The position numbers and the translations under genes were made by a program. Positions 12,861-22,320 of a stretch of 64,000 nt of DNA are shown here, piece after piece; the stretch's first letter is position 1, and every line of letters begins with the position of its first letter. The DNA is taken from the NCBI GenBank assembly GCA_000442125.1, contig KE546969.1:1-64000 (forward strand), read 5' to 3'. The stretch is from Opeltia flavorubescens (lineage: Eukaryota; Ascomycota; Lecanoromycetes; Teloschistales; Teloschistaceae). The notes under the pieces are model-generated. The model worked only from the letters and a program-made list of their open reading frames with translations. It was not told the DNA's origin and searched no databases.

Positions 12861-14247
12861 GTTTCTACAGAATTGTTTAAAGTATACTGCGAGGGAATGG
12901 ATAGGTCGGAGTTATTATTGCAGCAGTATAACTGGCTCAAGGAAATTGATTACGATTACCCGTCACCAATCATCAATACCAAGGCTCGGTATATCTTTCT
13001 CGAAGACGGCTACAAATTCATGTTCATCCTGGACAGCTTTCTGAAAGCTCGAAAGTGGAGCTTATTCCTCTACTTTGCGGGCGGAGTACCAATAAGAGGC
13101 AATGTACTCGTGCACCTACTCGCCTATATCGCTGATTACGAGGAATCTCGACGTTTGGCAATACCACCCACGTCAAAGACTACTAGTACTCCAAGCCCCG
13201 AAGTCATTGCCAACGCGTTCTACCTCTCGTTAGACAAGTACAATCGCCGTAAAACGTTCTTCGAGGCTATGCAGATGCGCTGGGACTTGTACGAGTCGCA
13301 AGATAGGAAGTGTAGTCCCCCTAAAATTGACCTGATCAACGTCGCGTAATACTGTCTGATTGATTTCTGTAACAAATCGAGGCCAGAAATATTCTCCGCC
13401 GACGATGTAGCAGTCGCACTCTGCGATAAGATGGCCCGCCGCAAGGAAGGAAAGATACTTCTGTTATGGAGTGAATAAGATCAGAATCATTCTTGCAGAG
13501 ATTAACAAAGGATAACTGAGCTTCTACAACTAGATTCGCATCAAATGACATTCGGTGACGAACAGTGCCCGTTAGGGGAATCGCCATCTTGGAAACAAAT
13601 TAGTCAAAACCTCTGTGCGCTCGGTCTACTGATAAAAGGAAAGTCGCAGCAACCAGAATATGACTGGAGGGTTTCAGAAGGAGGTTATAATATCCGAACA
13701 ACTCGCAGTGTTATCCGAGCTCGTCGACGGTCAAGAACCAATCATGGATCGCATGCTTACAAGAATCGAAGCACAAAGCGTAACCATCTCGAAAAAGCAG
13801 CAGGCCATCACAGCTTTGCAATACCGCCACGTCTTGGAGATGATCCCGCACAGCGGTCAAGCAACTTCATCACAGCAAATGTTTTGGCGGTTGGCAGTAG
13901 AGAAAGCATACGATGAATATACAACAAGACCAAACCCACCTCCACCAAATTACCAGCCGAAGACTCCTCTGGCTGGACTATTCAAGGCGGACTCTATCAA
14001 AGCGGATAAAAGAAAAGGCGATAGGGAGAAGTGGCTGGTTGAGCAATCGAAAATCGGTAAACAGGCTCAGATGCTATACGGCACCCTTAGTGCGGTCATT
14101 TATAGCTACTCTTCTACCGAATTTGTGGTTAATGCCCAAAACTACCATTCTACCGACGTGAAGCTTCTCGAGGTGCTTACACCTAATCAAGCTCACATTC
14201 AAAATGGAGAAGTGGATTGGGCTAGGGAGTTGGGCAGATTTGTTTAG
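12861..14247 (+). pseudogene. Unknown gene with in-frame stop codons and a frameshift
   Basis: One reading frame stays protein-like from about 12,861 to about 13,680 but is broken by TAA stops at 13347, 13476 and 13503. Translation between and after the stops looks like normal coding sequence (for example YCLIDFCNKSRPEIF right after the first stop). Each TAA could come from CAA by one C-to-T change in CpA context. Near 13,660-13,690 the coding signal moves to another frame, which continues to a TAG at 14247 with a helical segment (EQLAVLSELVDGQEPIMDRM) and a charged Lys-rich middle. There is no matching intron at the frame change, so a small indel is likely. The first ATG of the frame is 12897; the open frame extends slightly upstream, so the 5' end is uncertain. 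I do not recognise the family. It sits on the edge of the RIP block. Confidence 0.65.
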
Positions 14248-14871
14248 TAAAGACTACTCAAGCATAAGAATCTCGACGTCTATCTCAGCGGATCCACTGT
14301 CGTCTATTTCATATTTACGATCTGTCAAAGCCATATCGTTATTCCATATTTACGGTGTCGAAGTGATAAAGAATGGATATACAAAAATAGAATTTTGAAG
14401 TAAACATTACAATATGATTGAATTTTGATATATTGATTCGATCTCCTCTTGCGAAACGAATAGTGTGGAACAACTTATCAAACCTAACCCAATATTAAGC
14501 TGTAAGATTAAAAGTCGAAGCGAGTTGATGACAGATAAACCTAACAAGATAAAGGAGCGCCTTCGGCTAGTGAAACCACCCACCAGAGTTGACAACTTTT
14601 ACTCTACCAGGCGAAGGGCCAGGCGTCTCGAGGATTAGTGCCCGGGTGCTGATTGCATCCTCACAGGTATTCCATCAAATTCCATCGTTCTCACACAAAT
14701 CCTGTGTTCAAGGCCGGAAAGATCCTTACACCGCTCTAGCAGTGTCACTTCACTATATTCCGAATACCGAAACCTTGGAATGACCAAATTGCACTGTCTG
14801 TGAGCTCCATTCGCCTCAACATCCGTAGGCACAACAATCCTTAGATTCTGGCCACCTTAGCAACGTTGATC
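14248..14871. other. Intergenic, 14.25-14.87 kb
   Basis: I see no convincing gene. The stretch is the shared 3' flank of the plus-strand pseudogene and the minus-strand hydrolase. Short open frames here have no protein-like character. Confidence 0.6.
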
Positions 14872-16134
14872 TCAAGAATGCTTCCGGAACCATCCCTCAA
14901 CAACCTTCGCAATCTCCTCACTGTTCTTCTCCAAGTACCCGAAATGGCCGTTCCCCTTGATACCAATATCTGCCAACTTGATCCATTCTGGGCTTCCACC
15001 TGCCTGACGTAGGTATTCAATAATGCAGTGATCATATCCTGCATGCTGCGACGCCTCCCCAGTAAGTGCCACATAGGGCACACGATTGATATTAGGAAGC
15101 GCTCTCGGAGGATCCATCTGGCGCAAACACGAACGATTCCCTGGTGTATCTTGGCCTAGCCTCACAGGCCTCAGATCTTCCGGTGTTGCAGCCGGTGGAA
15201 CATAACCCAACGGTGTATTCGCAAGACCCCATTTGCGAGCCGGTGTTCTCCCACCATTCGAAGAATTGAAGCTCCCTAGAACCGACTCGAAGGGGATGGT
15301 CGTAGGCTCCAGATTGAGGTTGCCCTGGATCAAATCCGGACACTCGTCCGAGAGGAGAATTGGATGCAACGCCCCGATAGAGTGAGAAACCAAGAACGAT
15401 TTGCCGATGATGGAAAGGAGTTCGCATCCTGCATTACGCATGGAACCCTCCAGCGCAACGTTGTTAGAAGTCAAGGAGATACCCAGCGCAAGGAATTGAT
15501 CGAACGCTGGATCGCCTGGGAGTCCAGTGCCGGGCCACTGGGTGTGTAATTTTGCTTGTGGGTAGTCATCATAGTCTTGCATGCGGGTGAAACCACGGAT
15601 AGTACCGTTCACGGTGGTCACTCCGATGGTAGGATAAGTAGTCTGATTGGCTTGAGTCGAGCGACCTGTGCCAGTCTGATCCACGAGGTAGACTTGGAAT
15701 CCTTTTTGTAGGAAATACGAAGCGATACCCGGTCTATTATCGGGTGTCTGCAGCCAAGCCTAGGCAATGACTCGAGCATTAAAATGCCGTCAAAGGATGT
15801 GTAGGTAGAATAGACTGGAAGGACTCACTGTTCCTGAATAACCACCTCCATGGAAAAAGACCAACGGGTAGGGTTGCCGTCTCGGGCCGTTGGGGGTTAA
15901 CTTTTCGACATATACTTGGTCGACCAGGATCTGCTGACCCGATGCCGGGTTGACCTCATACCGACCGCCTACGTAGTACACTTCGCGATGATGACTGGTT
16001 TCCACCGGTCTACAGTTTGGACTGAGACTATTTACACCGGCGCAGTCGTTGGTTGTGCCATTAGCGGGCGCCGGCGCTGCCAGGATGGCGATGACAAGAC
16101 TGCCGAACAGAAAAATATTCTTGAGCAATGTCAT
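14872..16134 (-). CDS. Secreted alpha/beta hydrolase (esterase/lipase-like)
   Basis: Two exons, 16134-15829 and 15759-14872, flank a 69-bp intron (GTGAGT...CCTAG) and give 397 residues. The start ATG begins a signal peptide (MTLLKNIFLFGSLVIAILAA, then a short Pro/Ala segment). The oxyanion-hole motif FFHGGGYSGT lies at about 93-102, and the intron falls just after it. The nucleophile elbow is SHSIG with Ser about 229 (GxSxG with Ser in the first position), and the catalytic His is in GNGHFGY at about 374. The family normally follows the HGGG motif with a TPD.RPG segment, and the spliced protein does so (WLQTPDNRPG). Role: hydrolysis of an extracellular ester or similar substrate, unknown. The gene looks intact. 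A TATATATA element lies about 195 bp upstream, near 16,330. Confidence 0.88.
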
Positions 16135-16669
16135 TGTCGAAAGCTGCGAGGCAAGAAACGTTCAATCCGATACTTCATGGAATGGGGATACCAGCTTTAA
16201 TGTACTTGTAAGATCACTCGCAGGATTCATGGCTTTCACTCGGTGGGACTTGATTGGTGTCGGCAGGAGAGCGCTTCGTTTGCTTTGGGATCCGATTCGC
16301 GATGGCAAGCGCAAGAGAAAGCTTAGCCTATATATAATATGCGCGCAAATGTACAAAAAGCGCCGTCGAGCATATACCTCCACAGAACTTTATATGTACT
16401 GGAAGAAGGATAAATGATCTAGTACTTATCCATTTTACGAGACGTATATCCACGATTTACACGCGGACCTCTACCATTATTGAACAGGTTGATTCGAAAG
16501 AACAAATCTTAGGGTTAGCCGAGAAATATCGTTATTATTGATATATTTAACGCTGAAAAATTAAGTTCTAATTCGATATATTTATTCTACCTCGAATATA
16601 GTCAATTAAAAACCACCATATTTTATTTAAATCGAATTTATCTATTGATAGAATAATATTTTAAATATT
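16135..16669. other. Intergenic with small AT-rich island (about 16,530-16,680)
   Basis: The proximal part holds the hydrolase promoter. From about 16,530 to 16,680 the sequence becomes strongly A/T-rich, with few C or G bases, resembling the RIP block. I see no gene in it. It touches the 3' end of the next minus-strand open frame. Confidence 0.6.
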
Positions 16670-17083
16670 TTATTTTCTTTTACAGATTTCACGCCTCACC
16701 CACCTAGGACGCGGAATAACATCCGGCTCAGTCCACTTCTCGCAATCGGCATATAGATCATGAACCTCCAGGACGTAATTCGGCAGGTCTGAGTGAGGAG
16801 GGAGATGATCGATAGAGAAGCCGAGAGCTTGAATGTGAAGGGAATCCAACGTAGTTTCTGGGTAAGGAGGTAAACCGGCGTTGATGCGGTCAAGGGAGAT
16901 GACGCGTAATGTTGCCGAGGAGACTTGGAGTCTGATATCTTGACGCACTTTCTGAACGCCGACGGCGAGGTTCTGGATTATTGTACGGCCGTTGGCGGCA
17001 GGTAGTATAGGTATGGTTGGATGGTATACGAGAGAGGGGAATGCGCTGGATAGGAGAAGTAGGAATATTAAGGGGAGAACCAT
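16670..17083 (-). CDS. Small secreted protein, possibly 3'-truncated
   Basis: A single open frame of 137 residues starts at an ATG with a clear signal peptide (MVLPLIFLLLLSSAFPS). The mature part has no family I recognise; it contains two Cys near the end (DLYADCEKW and REICKRK). The last codons and the TAA fall inside the AT-rich island at 16,530-16,680, and a GTAAAAG donor-like site (ATCT|GTAAAAG) precedes the stop. The true gene may therefore have continued through an intron or been cut by the AT-rich insertion. Hypothetical; function unknown. Confidence 0.5.
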   Translation of the reverse strand: MVLPLIFLLLLSSAFPSLVYHPTIPILPAANGRTIIQNLAVGVQKVRQDIRLQVSSATLRVISLDRINAGLPPYPETTLDSLHIQALGFSIDHLPPHSDLPNYVLEVHDLYADCEKWTEPDVIPRPRWVRREICKRK

Positions 17084-17464
17084 GTTGCTTGTATTGGTAT
17101 CTGTTCAGAATGGTCTCAAGAAGGAATATCTTCGACTGCAGAGCGACCCAGATGGTACATAACCACCATCAAATCGCATCTCGCTTACTTGCGTCTAGCG
17201 GGGATATCGTCTGAGACCGATATCCGGCAACGGCGTCAAGTAAGGGAATTTTGTTCCTTGGAATTACCATATTATCATCCCTTTTCTAGATTCCTGTTAA
17301 CGTTATACTTTGAACTTCCTACTCTTTCCTCTCTTCTTCACAATCCCTCTGATGGGAATTTTTGAAGATCCCATCCTAAGAAACCCAAGTCTCGATGGCA
17401 GGGTCCCAATTGGAGCCATTCCAGGGCCGATGGAGTATAGTACTGGTGTCCTTCGTAAGACTGA
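17084..17464. other. Intergenic, 17.08-17.46 kb
   Basis: Upstream region of the small secreted protein and 3' flank of the lectin pseudogene. It contains T/C-rich stretches near 17,310-17,350. No gene seen. Confidence 0.6.
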
Positions 17465-18290
17465 CTAAGTCGAGGTGGTCAATATATACCACTCCGGCAA
17501 CGACGGGTACTGTATCGAAAGATGCGCCATAACTAGTCCGAGTCTCCATTTCCTAGTAATTGCATTGTAAGTCTTTTGACAGACTGCATCGGCTCCACCC
17601 AGGCCGAAGATATCAATGCGCTTGGTGCCAAAGAAAGACGAAACCTTGGCTGAGATGACGTTAAAAAGGATCCCATCGAGTCTAGTCCAATCCGTTGACC
17701 AGCCAGCTTCTATACTGTAGGCTTTCCAGTTAGGAGTGCCAGCTTTGTCAAGCCCAAAGACGTCCAACGGCCCTTCACCTCGGGTGACAGCGGTGGGAGG
17801 ACAGGAGAAACCACCACAGAGCGAGCTCCAGCTACTCCATAACCCATCACTATAGGATTTGGAAAATATTGCATCGTTCAAGTCAATACCGAAGACGTTT
17901 AGGCGGCCACATTCCCATGGAACGGCGGAGAGATCACTTTTGATCTTTCAATCAAGTGGTGTCCAGGAGAATCCCTACCTTTGGTCAATCTTAGTTTTGA
18001 TAAAGGGATCGTCGCCTTTATCTCCACCGAGTCCCAAGACAGCTACATGTTCAGTGCCCCAAAAGACTACTGCAAAGTTGCTTCCAAAGCNCGTCCACTG
18101 AGACTCTACCAATCGCCCCAATATGGTTCTGCGTAGTGTTTGACGTAGCATGCGTTGTCGGTGCTGCAATGGAAAACGTCTATGTGATCACGATGTGACG
18201 AGATTGCAATTTGGGGTGTCACACTTGTGCCATCGAGATTGGTCTATTCGCTCTGTGGAATGGGGTGTCCCATACTTATGCCCGCAGTGA
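17465..18290 (-). pseudogene. PLL/fucose-lectin-like beta-propeller, decayed
   Basis: Minus-strand translation shows repeated propeller blades: GGFSCPPTAVTRGEGPLDVFGLD, AKVSSFFGTKRIDIFGLGG, SAVPWECGRLNVFGID, FAVVFWGTEHVAVLGLGG and ISSHRDHIDVFHC followed by DNACYVKHY and YWGDW. This RLDVFGLG / YDG..W..W pattern is the signature of fungal fucose-specific and PLL-type lectins. The frame is broken by stops (a TAG and a TGA between about 17,940 and 17,980, and further stops near 18,115 and 18,215) and at least one frameshift near 18,090-18,120, beside an ambiguous base at 18091. No start codon or signal peptide is preserved. Several stops fit C-to-T or G-to-A transitions. The intact ancestor would have bound fucosylated glycans; this copy cannot make it. 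Confidence 0.72.
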
Positions 18291-18734
18291 AGTGTTCATA
18301 GATCATGCCTGTTTCTCAATACGCACGCGTGAAGTCAAATGGTGATCTTCGGTGTTTTCAGTGTCAGAAGGGCATGATCTTTCCGCGCAGTTCGCAGTGG
18401 AAGTGATCACCAATCTACCAGGAGCCCCTAGATGAGTTTCTCTCCAAGCCCAGTGCATCATAAGGCCACTGTACTGACGGCAGCGGAGTTCGTCAATTGA
18501 GCAACCAGATGAGTCGATACGAACTAATGCTTAAGGTGCTTGACGCGGGCAGAATCAAGGTATTGAAGAAGAAGGTGTAGTACAATCAGTGGATTATGAG
18601 GTTGAGTGATAAAACGACTATTAGAGAAAGATTGCTCCCTGATTTGAACGAAGCTTACAATGAGTTATTCAAATCAATGAGTTCAATTTACTTCAATATC
18701 TACACTAAGGGTAATCTCAAGTGGCATCTCGCTT
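18291..18734. other. Intergenic, 18.29-18.73 kb
   Basis: This stretch may contain further unrecognisable remains of the lectin 5' end. No coding signal can be supported on either strand. Confidence 0.5.
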
Positions 18735-19701
18735 TCACATACACTGCATCGAATCTTTTTGAACCAATGGCGGGCTAGGGTAGAATAACCACATCAAGTC
18801 CAAGGGTAGAGACATTGCCGCTAATGAACCTGGCGCATCTAGGATGATCAGGATAATCCATTTTGCAACAATGATCAATAAATCAACCCATAGTCTTACT
18901 CCTTGCACACGTGGTCTCTTTGGCCCCCAAATGAACCAACAGAAGGGTAAGAGTTGATGCACGGTAGCTAGGACGAAGGCTGATCCTAAGACGGACCTGG
19001 ATCTAGGAATGGATGTAATGTCGACTCCAGCGTTATAAATGACGAATGAGTCGAAAAGCTTCGCAGCGGTGCCCATTCCAGCGTAATCAAAACCACGTGA
19101 GCTGGATAGCTTTACAGGGACACGGATGTCGGGAGAAGCTCGTAAGGTAGCCCTCAAGGAACGATTCTCGCCGGTCGATATCCCAAGCAGGTACACCAGG
19201 TATGATATGATGATGGCGCAACCGATATAGATTATCCTATCATGCTGAGTTTGTTGATAGCTCAGATTTACAATATCGCGCACTGTGTCGAGACTGGCTT
19301 CATATGCGCGAGCTGCATTTTCCGAATTCATTGCATGCAGCTGATTTGCGCTCAGCTGCGTCATGGTCTGATTGTTGTGTAGCTCGCGCATCATCGTCAT
19401 TGTTTCCGATACTGTCATTTGCTGATCACCGGTTCGGCGAATCTCCAATTCGCGGCCGATATGCGTATGTGAACCTGTACGTGGATTCACTACGTCTCTA
19501 CGATTCCGGACGACCAGTCCATTCTCGATCCTGGGTGCATTCTGCAACCATCAGACTCAACGCTCGTCAGTCACAGCTGGAATGCCTAGGGCTTACCTCG
19601 CGGCCACGGAATGCACGCCTCCAGATGCGCGGGATTTCAGGCAAGATGCGGATAGCAGAGAGTACTGTGGCGACTAGTGCGACAACTTCGATTCCTGACA
19701 T
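18735..19701 (-). CDS. Hypothetical multi-pass membrane protein
   Basis: Two exons, 19701-19597 and 19541-18735, flank a 55-bp intron (GTAAGC...TTGCAG, phase 0) and give 303 residues. I chose the ATG at 19701 because MSGIEVVALVATVLSAIRIL resembles the start of many fungal HeLo/STAND-type N-terminal segments. An in-frame ATG at 19809 would add 36 residues. A polar, Met/Gln-rich stretch (about 55-110) is followed by probable membrane segments: IIYIGCAIIISYLVYLLG, SAFVLATVHQLLPFCWFIW and DLLIIVAKWIILIIL. No catalytic motif is visible and I do not recognise the family. Confidence 0.6.
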
Positions 19702-20480
19702 TTCTTCTTTGGAGAATATACCGTTCACATAACAATGGTCGCATGCGAGGATCAAGTAGTGACCGAATTCTCGATTGAGGCTGAGGGGAGTTGGAATTTT
19801 GGCCCCCATTGACTAGTCCACGAAAGGGAGTTCGCTTTGCTTTTCAACTGGTGGCCGAGGTACAGATCGTGGGAGCGGCTGTAAGCGATCGACAAAGATC
19901 TTTCCAAGAAGGTCGAAGTGTCCAAGTCGATCTTGCTTCCCGGGTAATGCTTCGCACCCGAGACTTTCCGCCCTACTCGGTCAATGCTGCATATGTAGCT
20001 AGAGAAATTCATCCAATCAGATTGATACCTATCAGTCCGCCACGATCATCTGCACCTTTAGTAAGATGCGACATGATGTCAAATCATTGTACAATTCAAA
20101 TGACACTTTCCTATCAATCTGCATCTGCGTACTCCATCTTCTGATTTCGTTCGCTTCTCTTAGATCGTCTGCACAGTCATCCATTGTCTTGCACCTCCAG
20201 AATCTTCTTTGTGCAGCTTACCATCGCATCGACTTCACCGTCTCTACGTGAAGATGCATGCCATTGAGCTTAACCAGGTCACGCGCCCTTCGCAAATGGT
20301 ATTTCTCTTTGTCATACCGATGTCATCTTGCTTATAGGATTGGCACAGATCGGGAAACGCGAGCTGCTGTTAATAGTGATATAAGACGTGGTCTGCCGTG
20401 CCAGCGTATTGCTCGATTTTAAGAATTTGGACCGTCCCAGAACTCCGACTTTGTAAAAGACTTTGTTCACCATACTTACC
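19702..20480. other. Divergent intergenic region, 19.70-20.48 kb
   Basis: Shared upstream region of the minus-strand membrane protein and the plus-strand fasciclin gene. It probably holds both promoters. No gene seen. Confidence 0.6.
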
Positions 20481-21613
20481 ATGAAGCTCTTAGTAGTTCT
20501 TACGTGCTTGCTCTTTTCTTTTGCTCTTGCACAAGCACTCTACCCCAACGCTCTTGCTTTACTTGAAGCTCAGGGCGATTTTACAGTCATCACCACGCTT
20601 GTAAGGAGAGACCCGGACCTTACTAATCTGCTGCAAACCGCGAAGGATATCACATTCTTTGCTGCCCCAGATTCTACCTTTCCTCCGGATATTAGAGATT
20701 CGCCAGTGTTTAACAATATAACATTTGTCAATGCCATTATCAAGCAATTGACCCTTGAGGGTATCCATCCGACAAGTGATTTCACCTCACGGCCTCAGTA
20801 CTTCAACAGCAAGCTCACAGATCCTGACTACGTCAACTTGTCTCGAGGCGCCGCTGTTGGCAGACTTGTAAAGCTCAATGGCCGAAACAATTTCCGCGTC
20901 GGTGAAGGCACAAGTGCCAATATCATTGACAGTAGAGCCGTAAGCTTCTTTCCGTTGTATACATCTTCGAATCTCTTCGATCTCATGGATTCAAGAAATT
21001 TCACGGCACTGACTTGCAGTAGAATCTCCAGTTCGACGGTGGTATCGTCCAAGTCACGGATGCACCGGTGAACGCTCCCGAGGCCATCCAAAATACCTTC
21101 TTAGCCGCCATCTCACCTGTTGCGCCTAATTATTCGATTGGTAATGCGACAGCGTTGGGACTCCTCGACTCGCTTGCTTCTACCAAAGACGTTACACTCT
21201 TTGCCTTGACCAATGAAGCTTTCGGGGCCGCCCTGCAAGAGTTTTTGACCTCGACCACCTGTCCCTCTGAGTCCTTGCTGCAATCCCTGGAGTACTACGC
21301 CATCACACCTGGTGTATACTACGCGGATAGCTTCACGGGGAGGAAAGTACGCACGCTGAATGGAGAGAGTGTGACGTTGTCTGGCGTGAAGAGGTTCCCG
21401 GCGGGGTTGAGGGTCAATGATGCGAAAGTTGTGGTCCCGGATATATTTGTGAAGAATGGGGTTGTCCATGTCATTGATCGGTAAGCGCATTTTACTCTTT
21501 GATTGAGTACCTCCATGATTTGCCTCGTAATCATGACTACTTTATTTGAACGCAGACCTTTTCGAGTAGCGATGACTGACAAATTGGTCGCCAGTACCAT
21601 ATCGCCGAAGTAG
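20481..21613 (+). CDS. Secreted protein with two fasciclin (FAS1) domains
   Basis: Three exons, 20481-20939, 21023-21480 and 21556-21613, give 324 residues. The introns are GTAAGC...TAG (83 bp, phase 0) and GTAAGC...GCAG (75 bp). Splicing restores a continuous FAS1 motif across the first junction (NLQFDGGIVQVTDAPVN). Residues 1 to about 18 form a signal peptide (MKLLVVLTCLLFSFALAQA). FAS1 domain 1 (about 25-170) contains ITFFAAPDSTF; domain 2 (about 175-310) contains DVTLFALTNEAF and GVVHVIDR. These match the H1/H2 conserved segments of the fold. Such proteins act in cell-surface adhesion or matrix. No GPI-anchor tail is evident, and the last exon (19 codons) is the least certain part; without it the frame would end at a TAA at 21482. 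Confidence 0.85.
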
Positions 21614-22320
21614 ATCTCTGTGGGCCTGTGGAAGCAGTATACATCAGGGTTGGATAATCATGGTAAAAGCTTTGTTGTGCATGTACAGCATTGGCTGTCT
21701 TTGCCTCTTTATACCAGAATGGAGATATAAGGATGTTGTTCCATACCAGTTGAAATGCGCCACGAATTTGAATATTATTCTGTGATCAACATTCGTCCAT
21801 CAGTGTACCCGAACAAGCATCCGTTTGAGCTGGCCCAGCAGTTGATCTTGCCCACTCATAAGCCAAATATTGCATATGATCTCATTGCAGCCCCCTCAAT
21901 ACATCCAGACCAATCTCATGGTCTTTGCATTACGACTCTGTATCATTGACAAACAGGCTCACGAACAAGATTCCGCAATCAGTATGCGATAATCATCGCG
22001 TCGGAAAGGGACGCTTTGAGGGCGCTTATAGCCAATAACGACTGTCCGCACGAGAGTCTGAATACTCACATTCTTCCTTAATACAAGCGGAGAGANGCTT
22101 ATATCAGACCATTGAATTTTCCTCCGCTTATTCGATGATTGAGACACCATGCTGACATAAATACCTTGATTTAGATACATCGTGCCAGAGAACTTAGCGT
22201 ATATAGGGTTACGATAAGACAGATCCTTTCATTAACAAAGACAAGCCAGCGACAGGATTATGATTCCTACCAGCACTATCTCCCATTATCCAACATATAT
22301 ATATTGGCCTAGTACGGTAG
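21614..22320. other. Intergenic, 21.61-22.32 kb
   Basis: 3' flanks of two convergent genes. There is an ambiguous base at 22096. No gene or repeat seen. Confidence 0.6.
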
